Shown: in pieces, positions 25,056 through 34,500 of the stretch
How the letters are laid out: the number at the start of each line of letters is the position of its first letter
Position numbering within the stretch: position 1 is the stretch's first letter
Origin: JAAYBQ01 sp035403465
GTDB lineage: Bacteria; Spirochaetota; UBA4802; UBA5550
Length of the DNA stretch: 59,971 nt
Direction of reading: 5' to 3'
Assembly (NCBI GenBank): GCA_035403465.1
Contig: DAONFG010000019.1
Span: 1 to 59,971 of the forward strand
Program-made: the position numbers and the translations under genes
Notes under the pieces: generated by a model
Database searches by the model: none
What the model was told of the DNA's origin: nothing
What the model saw: the letters and a program-made list of their open reading frames with translations, nothing else

Positions 25056-26452
25056 CCCTGTTTAGGCTTTTCAGCTATAAGAAACATCTGTGACCCTGTA
25101 TCCTCAAGGGTAACGGAAATATTAACAGCATCAGTATCGGCAAACAGCGCGGCAAAATCCTCCTCCGACCTGTAATAAAGCACCCAGTCATGCCAGTATT
25201 CCATGAACCATCGGCTTTTATTGTTAAAATGAAAATTTCCTATAAAGACTTTGCCGCCAGGTTCAAGAAGTGAATATAGCTTCTCTGCTACTGCCTTTGC
25301 AACAGGCGGAGTCAGGTAATCAAAAAGGCCCATGGAGTAAACATAGTTGAACCTGCCCCATTTCTGCGCAAGGTCGCCGGTCATCAGCATTGTCCTTACA
25401 GAATCCTTGAGGTATGATACATTCACCTTGTACCCTATCCTTTTCTCGATCTGGTTGATATTTTCCCCTGCCTCATGTATCGCTTCATTATCCTGGTCAA
25501 GAAGTGTGCAATGCATGTTCCGTACATCATCTTCATTAGTAAAAATATCATTAAGCTCATACGCGGGACCGCAGGCTATGGATATGAATCTGAATACTTC
25601 TTTGTTGCCTGCGGTGAATTCATTCTGCACATTTCGCAAAACTTTGGGGACCATTACACGCCTGTTTCTCACAGCCTGTGCAGCAGGATGTTCAAGCGAA
25701 AACTTGTAAAGCGCCCTGGAAAAAGTCCCATTTCCCCTGTATGAATTTTCGTATATCATTCTCATCATTTCAGAATCACCCGCATATCCGCGCGGTTTAA
25801 GATTTGTCCTTGTCATAAACTCCGAGCTGAGGATGATGTCCCACACCTGTTTCCTTAAATAAAATCCGTGTATTTCATGCTCTTCACGGCTGAATCCTGA
25901 AATAAGTTCTTCAAGTTCCGCAAGATAATTTGCAAAGAAATCCATAAACTTGCGGCCTTCGGTATTCATCACAGTCATGGAGACATGTTCTCTGACAGGT
26001 TCAGGTTCACCTGAAATCATCCTGTCAAGTCCGTCAAAAAAATGTTTATACACCTTTAAATCAAACGTAAGCCTTGAAATATAATCCCTGAAACCGTTTT
26101 TAACCTTCTCCTTTTGAGCAAGAAGCAGCATCAGGTCTTTTGACAATCTTTCCAGGTTTATAAAATCTTTCTTTTTAAACAGGGCGTCAAAATTGTAGAC
26201 ATCATTAATGAAAACCAGCCTGCCATTGATCCCTGTTACTTTTGTTTCAAGAATAAACCTGCAGAAGCCCAGTTCCACCTCTCTATCATCAATCTTGATA
26301 GTTAGTGATGAAAACCACCTGCCGTCCCTGATTCCCGAACTATCCTGAAATTTTACAAAAAGCGAAAACCTTGACGCATAAAAAAGTTCAACATCCATTT
26401 TCTGATTATCGCTATTTAAAACACCGTTGAATGACTTAATTGCAGTGTCCAT
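25052..26452 (-). CDS. SAM-dependent methyltransferase with N-terminal regulatory domain
   Basis: 466 residues. The C-terminal ~230 residues are a class I methyltransferase with motif I ISIACGPAYEL, acidic strand end TLLDQD and the motif around FNYVYSMGLFDYL. Just ahead is a conserved linker LKPRGYAGDSEMM. Proteins of this layout are often annotated as 3-hydroxypalmitate methyl-ester biosynthesis enzymes, but the substrate cannot be read here. The first ~120 residues (VELFYASRFSLFVKF, then a strand-rich part) look PilZ-like without the c-di-GMP motifs; this is tentative. It lies between the STAS-like and phosphatase genes, with gaps of 5 and -4 bases, so it is a likely target of the switch. 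Confidence 0.75.
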   Translation of the reverse strand: MDTAIKSFNGVLNSDNQKMDVELFYASRFSLFVKFQDSSGIRDGRWFSSLTIKIDDREVELGFCRFILETKVTGINGRLVFINDVYNFDALFKKKDFINLERLSKDLMLLLAQKEKVKNGFRDYISRLTFDLKVYKHFFDGLDRMISGEPEPVREHVSMTVMNTEGRKFMDFFANYLAELEELISGFSREEHEIHGFYLRKQVWDIILSSEFMTRTNLKPRGYAGDSEMMRMIYENSYRGNGTFSRALYKFSLEHPAAQAVRNRRVMVPKVLRNVQNEFTAGNKEVFRFISIACGPAYELNDIFTNEDDVRNMHCTLLDQDNEAIHEAGENINQIEKRIGYKVNVSYLKDSVRTMLMTGDLAQKWGRFNYVYSMGLFDYLTPPVAKAVAEKLYSLLEPGGKVFIGNFHFNNKSRWFMEYWHDWVLYYRSEEDFAALFADTDAVNISVTLEDTGSQMFLIAEKPKQG

Positions 26453-26457
26453 ATCGA

Positions 26458-26829
26458 TCAGCTTCCTGTTATTTCGATTCTATGATCTTTTGTTTCAAAA
26501 ATCTTTAAGGCTGAAAAGCACAACTCCTGCCATTTCTTGGATTTATCATATCTCACAGATATTGCTTCACCTGTTTTCTTCGCCCCTTCCAGAATTCTGA
26601 TTATCGGAGTTATAGTTGATGAATTCATATATTCAAGGTTTTCAAAATTAATCTGGATTACTTTGTTAAATTTTTTGCTATTCTGGATTGCATCAGTAAG
26701 TATCGGATTTATGAACTTTCCAGGTTCCCTTTCGGTACTTTGCCCGGTAAAAGTAATATTGATTTTTGTTCCGTCCTCCTCAACAGTCAGGATGAGTTTA
26801 TTGCTGTTATAAGTCTCAACGTGCGGCAT
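26458..26829 (-). CDS. STAS-like anti-sigma-antagonist type protein (SiaC-like)
   Basis: 123 residues, a single small alpha/beta domain. The segment YMNSSTITPIIRILE corresponds to the phosphorylatable loop of STAS-like proteins, close to the NTSS loop of SiaC (DUF1987). One of its Ser/Thr residues is the probable phosphorylation site. GGAGG sits inside the end of the upstream HATPase gene, and TGA is directly followed by ATG, so the two are translationally coupled. The protein would cycle between phosphorylated (kinase) and free (phosphatase) forms and bind an output partner when free. Confidence 0.78.
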   Translation of the reverse strand: MPHVETYNSNKLILTVEEDGTKINITFTGQSTEREPGKFINPILTDAIQNSKKFNKVIQINFENLEYMNSSTITPIIRILEGAKKTGEAISVRYDKSKKWQELCFSALKIFETKDHRIEITGS

Positions 26830-27330
26830 TCAGCACCTCCTTTTGGGAAGATGATAAACAGCTGATACTGATATAATCCCCTTTTCATTGATGTAAAAAT
26901 CTATGATTGACTGACCTTCGTATGCAATCCTCACAACTCCCAGCCCGCTCTCTCCATCAGTCTGTGGTTGAACAGCAACCTCCTTGAGTTTTTCAATGTA
27001 TGCCTCAAAGGGATTCTGATAACCTCTTATCCACTGGACAACCCTGTCTAGTCTCGCCGGGTTATAGTTGTCGTTTTCTTTTAACGGACTACTGACTTCG
27101 ACTATTATATCACTGGGGGTAATTGTGACCCTTGTTCTGATTTCATTGTTCTGCTCATCAAATTTGCCGTACTTGATTGCATTTTCAGTTAATTCACAGA
27201 TATTCATCATAATGGCATCCATGATATCCTTATCCAGATGATTCAACTTCAGAAAATCACCAGTTTTCTCACGAACCTTGTCCAGATTCTCCCATTCGGG
27301 TGTTATTTTACACTGCATTATATTGTTCAT
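26830..27330 (-). CDS. HATPase-domain protein, presumed kinase of the partner switch
   Basis: 166 residues with a GHKL-type ATPase fold: the N-box reads ICELTENAIKYG and the G2 box GESGLGVVRI. The usual DxGxG adenine-contact motif is not visible; the matching segment reads EVSSPLKENDNYNP, as if divergent from RsbW. Either nucleotide binding is altered or this is a SiaB-like kinase. GGAG precedes ATG 27330. It is the first gene of the operon, upstream of its presumed substrate, the STAS-like protein. Confidence 0.75.
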   Translation of the reverse strand: MNNIMQCKITPEWENLDKVREKTGDFLKLNHLDKDIMDAIMMNICELTENAIKYGKFDEQNNEIRTRVTITPSDIIVEVSSPLKENDNYNPARLDRVVQWIRGYQNPFEAYIEKLKEVAVQPQTDGESGLGVVRIAYEGQSIIDFYINEKGIISVSAVYHLPKRRC

Positions 27331-27513
27331 CTGCTGCTCCGGATCTGTATGTACTATTAATCCTGCTGTTTAAAATATATTTAAAACATATTCAAATTAC
27401 AACATCTGTTTAATATAATAAAGAGAAGGGAGGGTTTTTAAAATGTTTAATTTTTTTTATGATTTTTTAAACTATTACGTCTTACACAAATGAAGGCAGG
27501 GATGGTTGATAAT

Positions 27514-29403
27514 TTATTTTTTTTTGCTTATGGACTGGGCGGGCCTGATCCTGTTCTCGTCAATAAGCTGCTGGTTAATATGTACACGGTTAAGGGACTT
27601 TTTCATGGATTCAGGTTTCCCCTTTACATCCCCTGTCCGGGCAAGGTTTACCTTTTCAAGTGAATCAGCGTCAAGGTTAAAGAGATACTCTTTCTGTGTC
27701 TGTAAATGCAGAATATACTTGTACGGGTAATCCACAACCTGCAGGTAACGTCCGTTATACGGCTGCACAAGGAATACGGGATTGCTTCCTCTTCGATCAA
27801 ATACAGAAATACCGGTCATGGTATTTTCAGAATTATGGATTCCAATCATATCCATTATTGTGGGTCCTATATCGATCTGTGAGTATGTCCGGTTCTTTAT
27901 CCTTTCCGGTTTAACAACACCGTTCCAGATAACAAGAAACGGGATACGGAATGTTTCATCGTAGAAACACTTCTCGTTATTGTATATACCATGTTCCTTC
28001 ATCGGAAAACTGTGGTCCGCTGTTATAATCACAATTGAATTACTGAGATAATCACGCTGCGCAAGAAGCTCAAAAAAACGCGGAAGCTGGCTGTCACTTA
28101 GACGTAGCGCGTTGGAATACTTTTCTTTTATTTCTTTCGGTTTCTTATAGATTGTCATCTTTTCAGGGGGCATACCGTCACATGGTATGTGAGTTCCTAC
28201 AGTCATCAGTGAAGCAAACACAGGCTTACCCGGTGACTTTAAGTGCAGGTCATCAAGCATGCCGAAAAACCTTTCGTAGAAAATTTTGTCCTCAACTCCC
28301 CAGCCCCATATATACGGCCTGTCCGCAGGTTTCCGGAACTCCTTGTATGATTTTACGGTTGTGAACCCGGCCTTGATCATGCTGTTATAAGTATTATCAA
28401 ACTGGAGGTCATGGTAAGCCTGGAAAAAAACTGTTTCGTATCCCGATTCAGTGAGAATATCCGGGAATCCTGATATATTTAGTTCAGGGTAATCTACAAA
28501 GAGTTTACCCATATAGGTTGGAATGATTGAAAAGAAAACAGCCTCCTGCCCTTTGCAGGTCTGGACAGAGTTGGCATAGAAACGGTCAAGGTAAAGGCCC
28601 TTTTTGATAAGCGCGTTAAACTCGGGAGTGTACGCGAGCCCGTCCGGTGCTTTTGCATCAACGAAGTTCGCATTAAATGATTCTATTAGTATGAGGAAGA
28701 CGTTAGGTTTTCCGGCATGGCTTGACGGGACACTCCTTCTGAATGATGACTGTGAGATGTCCTTTGTAAAGTACGGATAACCTTCAGGCACGGCATCAGT
28801 AGATGCGGTTGTATCATTATATGCAAGAGCGCTTTTAACAAAAAGCGTAAATTCATCACCGGCATTTACGGGAAGTAATATAATAATGATCCACACAAAC
28901 AGCGCAGCTGCACGCCCTACAGGAGTATTCTTCTTTAATGCGGGTCTGCCTTCTGCAGGTATTTTTGCAGCACCATAAAGCAGTGCTGCAATTACGGGAA
29001 GCATGACCAGGTCCCTGGTGCTGAATGCTGTACTTATCATTAAAAAAGATTCGGGCGAAAAACTTATGCCAAGGTTGTCCCTTACAAGGGAATAGTCCAG
29101 GGGTGAACCCGATGTCAGGTGATATGCGTTCATAGCCCAGGCTGAAATCACGCTTGTAATTATCACAACGGATGCGGCGATCCTGTGAAAAAGCATAAAC
29201 TCAAGACTGGAGGCAAACAGCAGCAGTGTAAAAAAACTGAATATGATTGCAGCAACATCAGCAGGCGAGAACGAAAACCCGGGCAGCCTGTTGTGCATAA
29301 ACATTACAAGATAAACTACCTGTACAGCGAATAGGCTGTAAGCCAGCAGCCCCGGCCTGGGAATTATTTTTACCAGTATCTTTTTTATCCCTTCAAAAGT
29401 CAT
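27514..29403 (-). CDS. LTA-synthase-like sulfatase family membrane protein
   Basis: 629 residues: about five membrane helices in the first ~190 residues, then a large extracytoplasmic alkaline-phosphatase-superfamily domain. The metal-binding ESFNANF lies near residue 240, the Thr nucleophile in VQTCKG near 282, and the metal pair ADHSF near 465. This is the plan of LtaS and of OpgB/MdoB-type phosphoglycerol or phosphoethanolamine transferases, which decorate envelope glycans; the exact donor and acceptor are unknown. It ends the two-gene operon with the DUF4015 protein (12-base gap). Confidence 0.83.
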   Translation of the reverse strand: MTFEGIKKILVKIIPRPGLLAYSLFAVQVVYLVMFMHNRLPGFSFSPADVAAIIFSFFTLLLFASSLEFMLFHRIAASVVIITSVISAWAMNAYHLTSGSPLDYSLVRDNLGISFSPESFLMISTAFSTRDLVMLPVIAALLYGAAKIPAEGRPALKKNTPVGRAAALFVWIIIILLPVNAGDEFTLFVKSALAYNDTTASTDAVPEGYPYFTKDISQSSFRRSVPSSHAGKPNVFLILIESFNANFVDAKAPDGLAYTPEFNALIKKGLYLDRFYANSVQTCKGQEAVFFSIIPTYMGKLFVDYPELNISGFPDILTESGYETVFFQAYHDLQFDNTYNSMIKAGFTTVKSYKEFRKPADRPYIWGWGVEDKIFYERFFGMLDDLHLKSPGKPVFASLMTVGTHIPCDGMPPEKMTIYKKPKEIKEKYSNALRLSDSQLPRFFELLAQRDYLSNSIVIITADHSFPMKEHGIYNNEKCFYDETFRIPFLVIWNGVVKPERIKNRTYSQIDIGPTIMDMIGIHNSENTMTGISVFDRRGSNPVFLVQPYNGRYLQVVDYPYKYILHLQTQKEYLFNLDADSLEKVNLARTGDVKGKPESMKKSLNRVHINQQLIDENRIRPAQSISKKK

Positions 29404-29415
29404 TTCTGCCGGCCT

Positions 29416-31398
29416 TCACTTTTTTCCGCTAAGTGCCCTGTCTGACATGGAGTGGTCACCGGCTGGATTCCAAAGCGACCATGAATACGCGCCTCCATCA
29501 TCAACACCTTTTATCTGTTTTAAAATATAATCAGGGCCCCATGTGGGCGACAGGTAATTGAAGTCCTGTATCCATCCCCGTATAACAACTCTTTTATTCG
29601 AAAGATAAATGGAACGTATGATGCTATCCTTAACAATATGGTAAGGTTTTTCGGCCACAGGATAACGTGAATAAAAATCAGCACAAAAGTGGGAAGGGTA
29701 AATCATGGGGCAGATCACATCGACAAACCGCGACAGGAACTGTATGTCCTGGCCTATAATGTTGCCGAACCTGTACCAGGCGTTGAAACCGTAGATGTCA
29801 ACAGAAACCGGGACACCCGCTTCTTTGCGCGCCTGCTGCAGGAAGTCCCCCATGATCTCGGACTTGAATGTATCATCCTTTTCACGGTACCTGAACCGGC
29901 ACCTGCCGGTGAGCCCGTCAGTGGGAAAGCGTATGTAATCAAACTGTATCTCGTCGAAACCAAGCTTTGCAGTTTCACGTGCGATCTCTATGTTATAGTC
30001 TCGTACAAACTTAGAGTAGGGATCACACCACCTTTCACGCGGCAGCCCCACCCAGGGTTTTCCTGTAACCTTGTCAAGGATGGCATATTTGCCGCTGTAT
30101 GCCTCGTAGAGTTTTTTATCCTTGAACGTAACGTTACGGGCAACAACCCAGATATCCTTATCATGCAATGCTTTTATTATGTCCATGATATTAGTATTTT
30201 TTATCGCGCCGATCTCACGGGCGGTCTGTGAATCAACCGGCGCATTGATTACACCGAAGTCATCCTTTACGTCGATTATTACGGCATTGAATTTATTCCT
30301 TTCAACCAGTTCAAGGAAACCCATGAAGTTATTGTCGATCATGCCCCAGTTTACATAAACTGCACGGCGTTCGCCTGCATCTGTATTTTTTTCGATATCG
30401 TATACGGCTGTGTTTCTTTTCACAAACAGTGCAGGATTCTTTTCTGATGCGCGGACAAAAAGCATTGCAGGTCCCTTTCTTTCATAGGACTCTTCAAGTT
30501 CCCGCTGTAGGCCTGATACTGATAGTTTTTTATTCTTCAGATCGTATTCATACACAGTTTCGTCTGATGATATAAAAAGTTTATCCTTTAAAGGGACAAT
30601 TCCATACACACTCTCCGTGGGTGTTTTACTGAAAGATGCATTAACAGGATTCCACTTTCTGTGGTCAGCGGACTCAACAACACCCCTGCCGAAAAGGTAT
30701 CCCGAATAAAGCACCCCGTTACCTTCTGCAAGTGCAGAAACTCCCTCGCAGAAATGAAACGGCCCGACATAGTATTCCTTTGGTACGCCGTCTATAAGTT
30801 CATCAACCCTGCCGTTTATGATTTTCAGTACACCGTTAAAAGAAGTCCCCGCAAAGAGCACGCCGTTTACCACGGCAAGTGATGTATAGTAGTATGAATT
30901 CTTGTTGTTCAGGATATTGATTCTATTCCATGATGCGCCTGAATCATGCGACACATAGAGCGTATGTTTAGTTCCAAGGTAAAGCCTGGATTCATCAGCA
31001 GGATCTATGCAGAACGAGGAGATATTCCTGTATTCATCCACACCCTCCAGCTGGGTACGGCGTTTGAACATGAACGAAGATATGTCTCTCCATTTTGAAT
31101 CATTATTGCAGCGCCTGAATATTCCTGAATATTCAGTTGTAAGATACAGATTACCTTTTGAATCTGATATGATATACACAGCCTCAAAACCTGATGGCAG
31201 CCCGTCAGAATAATCGCGCCAGGAATCCCCGTCATAAGCCCTTATACCCTTCCCCGGGAAAAAACCTATATATTTATAATCCCCGTTTTCCGGAAATAAA
31301 ACCGTATTCCACAGGATCACTGCGGCAAAAAAAACCAGGGCGAATATCAAGATTCGGCGTACTGAAAGCTTCTCTGCCAGGTTTTTTTTCATCTGCAA
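29416..31398 (-). CDS. DUF4015 glycoside-hydrolase-like protein with N-terminal propeller
   Basis: About 660 residues. One N-terminal membrane anchor (RRILIFALVFFAAVILW) is followed by a beta-propeller-like region to ~310, with repeats such as SWRDYSDGLPSG, SKGNLYLTTEYSGIF and DESRLYLGTKHTLYVS. Then comes a TIM-barrel of the DUF4015 'putative glycosyl hydrolase' family (VIIDVKDDFG, FDEIQFDYIRFPTDG, VSVDIYGFNAWY, ICPMIYPSH, WIQDFNY). The conserved Asp residues in these strand ends suggest a polysaccharide-cleaving enzyme outside the cell. GGAGG sits 6 bases before TTG 31398, which I take as start; ATG 31392 and ATG 31419 are alternatives. It is likely linked to exopolysaccharide or envelope glycan turnover with its sulfatase neighbour. 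Confidence 0.8.
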   Translation of the reverse strand: MQMKKNLAEKLSVRRILIFALVFFAAVILWNTVLFPENGDYKYIGFFPGKGIRAYDGDSWRDYSDGLPSGFEAVYIISDSKGNLYLTTEYSGIFRRCNNDSKWRDISSFMFKRRTQLEGVDEYRNISSFCIDPADESRLYLGTKHTLYVSHDSGASWNRINILNNKNSYYYTSLAVVNGVLFAGTSFNGVLKIINGRVDELIDGVPKEYYVGPFHFCEGVSALAEGNGVLYSGYLFGRGVVESADHRKWNPVNASFSKTPTESVYGIVPLKDKLFISSDETVYEYDLKNKKLSVSGLQRELEESYERKGPAMLFVRASEKNPALFVKRNTAVYDIEKNTDAGERRAVYVNWGMIDNNFMGFLELVERNKFNAVIIDVKDDFGVINAPVDSQTAREIGAIKNTNIMDIIKALHDKDIWVVARNVTFKDKKLYEAYSGKYAILDKVTGKPWVGLPRERWCDPYSKFVRDYNIEIARETAKLGFDEIQFDYIRFPTDGLTGRCRFRYREKDDTFKSEIMGDFLQQARKEAGVPVSVDIYGFNAWYRFGNIIGQDIQFLSRFVDVICPMIYPSHFCADFYSRYPVAEKPYHIVKDSIIRSIYLSNKRVVIRGWIQDFNYLSPTWGPDYILKQIKGVDDGGAYSWSLWNPAGDHSMSDRALSGKK

Positions 31399-31501
31399 TA
31401 TATTCCTCCGTTTTATCATTATAATGGCGGATTTTCATGAATTAAAGAGAGACACGGAACTTGTCAATACTTTAAAAAACATGACAATTACCGGTATAAC
31501 T

Positions 31502-31515
31502 TGCCATGCATGGCA
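31502..31515. promoter_or_regulatory. 14-bp perfect palindrome between divergent operons
   Basis: TGCCATGCATGGCA is a perfect palindrome in the 180-base gap between the DUF4015 operon and the giant kinase gene. It is positioned like an operator that could act on both promoters. Confidence 0.4.
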
Positions 31516-31598
31516 TTCTGTATTACTTTAATACTTGCAATGACTGTTTTATATGGGTAGGTTTCAGATATTAAATTATCGATGGTAAAGAGGTCCGC

Positions 31599-34500
31599 TT
31601 GCTACAGATTCCGGGATATAATATTACCGACATGTTCTTCGAATCCTGCGGATATATTTTTTACAGGGGGATTGATCAGGCCTCATCGACTCCAGTAATA
31701 GTAAAAACTCCGTTACCTGAAAACGAATCATACAGGTACTATGCTTACCTGCAGCATGAATATATGCTGCTCCGGGATATAAATTCCCCGGGGATCATAC
31801 GCATCAGGAATATCATCGAGTCGGATAAAAGGATCGCCCTTGTACTTGAACCGTTCGAAGGGACACTTCTTACTGAACTCATAAAGGATTCAGTTCTCCG
31901 GATACAGGATTCTCTGAAATTCGCTATAAGCATTGCGTCCACACTTGGCGAACTTCACAGTAAAGGAATTATCAACGGTAATATCGATCCTTCACGTATA
32001 ATGGCTGATCGCAGTACAGGCGCAATAAAAATGTTTGACTTTACGCGTGCAGTCATCCTCCCTCCCGGCGAAACCGAGGTATCCGCGGTAAATTTCTATT
32101 ACCCCGGCCCCCTATATATTTCACCTGAACAGACCGGGTGCATAAACAGGCTTGTGGATTACCGCACAGACTTTTACCTGCTGGGACTTATACTCTATGA
32201 AATGCTCACGGGCAAAACACCATTTCGCGGAGAGGACCTCACCGGCCTGATCCACAGCCATATATCAAAAAAACCCGTACGCCCTTCAGAAATAAAAAAG
32301 AACATACCATCATCGGTATCAACGGTCATAATGAAGCTTCTTGAAAAAAATGCTGAAAACCGCTACCAGAGTTCATGGGGAATCAGGTCTGACCTTGAAA
32401 AATGCGTTGAACATGTTAAATCAGGGAAAGAGGTGCACAGCTTCAAAGCCGGTGAGGATGACCGTTCTGAAACACTCACAATGCCGATGAAGCTGTACGG
32501 CAGAAACAGGGAAACTGCAATGCTTGCCGGTCTGTTTGAAAAAGCGTCTTCAGGCAGGAGCATGCTGCTGCTAATTAACGGGGACCCGGGCAGCGGCAAA
32601 ACATCTCTTGCGCAGGAGCTGAAAAAAAATGTCATGCAGTGCGGAGGCTATTTTATTGAGGGTGCATTTACTGAACAGCCCGATTCGCCGTACAGTGCAT
32701 TAACAAGCGCTTTAAGTGATTTTGCAAGGCTTCTCATCACTGAAAAAAAAGAAAAGTTTGAAAAATGGCGCGAGACAATTATAAATGTACTTGGTCAGAA
32801 CGGCAGCATTATAACAGACCTGTTCCCGGCAATGGAGCTGGTTACAGTCAGATTCCCTGATATCCAGGAACTGGGTCCCGGAGAAACCAGCAACCGTTTC
32901 GGAATTGTGCTGCAGAATTTTTTCAGCTGCATATCTGCAAAGGATCATCCCCTGGTTCTTTTCCTTGATGACCTGCAGTATGCTGATGATGAATCCCTGA
33001 AACTGGTGGAAACAATACTGGCGGACTCAGAGAGCCGGCACCTCATGCTGATATGCTCAATCGATACCTTCACCTTGAAACGCAACCAGTATGTCCGGAA
33101 CTGGATTGATCGTATAAAGGAAATGAATTTCCAGATGAATACAATCGACCTCCAGCCGCTGGATGACGAGACCATTAATGTAATGATACAGGAGATCCTG
33201 CGCACAAAACAGCCTAATTCAAGAGAACTATCAAGGCTTATCGCCGAAAAGACCCTGGGTAATCCCGGCCATATCAACCGTTTCATTAAAAAAATACGTT
33301 CAGAAGGAATCTTCACACTGGACAGCAGTACAGGGGAATGGCAATGGGATAATGAACGGGTACGCGCCCTTGAAGCCGAGGATGATATAATCAGCATATA
33401 TGCAGACAGAATATCCGGTATTGATGAAAAATCAAGGTACACACTGTCTGTCGCATCGTGCATAGGAATGAGCTTCGCACCGGAAATTCTCTCCGCGATA
33501 ACAGGTATGAGCCTCAGGGAAACCGCGGTAATCATTTCATATGCGCAGAATCAAAGGTTTATTGTACCGGTCAAGGATGCATATGAACCAGGCGAAACCG
33601 ACATAAATTCAAAAGCTCCAAGGCACAGTTTCCTTCACCCGAGAATACAGGAAACTTTCTACTCCCTGCTAGACCAGACAGAAAAAGAAAAGCAGCATTT
33701 AAGGATCGGACAATACATTATTGAAAATACAACGGAAGCTCTGCGCAAGGAGAAAATATTTGAAATAGTCGTCCAGATGAACAACGGGTACAGACAAATA
33801 ACTGAACCCGGAAAACTTAAAGAACTGGCATCTCTGAACCTTGAAGCTGCAGTAAAAGTAAAATCAACAGGAGCATATTCACAGGCTGTGAATTTCCTCG
33901 CTTCAGCAGTAAAAATGCTGCATGATGACAGCTGGCAGAACGATTACCTGCTGACATTTAATCTCTACAAGGAGATGTCCGAATGTGAATACCTGTCTGG
34001 AAATAATGATAAGGCTGAGGAGCTGTTCAGTTTCATCCTGGACAGGGCCCGGTCAAACCTTGATAAAGGAGAGATTAACAATATAAGGATAATCCTGTAT
34101 GCAAACGCAGGTAAATTTTACGAAAACACCCGAACATGTTTTGAAACTCTTAAACTATTCAACCTGAACATCGCTGATCCCGATGATCCAAAACAGATAG
34201 AAACTGCTATCGCCGGGGAGATGAGAACATATAAAAAGCTCATGGCCGGCAGGGCGATAGCTGAACTTGAATCCTTACCTGAAACGTTATTACCCGATAA
34301 GAGACTTTGCCTTAAACTTATAATGAATATGCTCTCATCCGCATACGTTTCCAATCCTCCACTGCTCGGAGCAGCAGTGCTAAAGGGACTTAATATTTCA
34401 CTTGAATTCGGAGCAAGTCCGAGCACAACGTTTATGTTTTCAACCTGCGGATTATTCCTTGCATCCAGATTCAAGGATTATAAATCAGCGTATGAATTCG

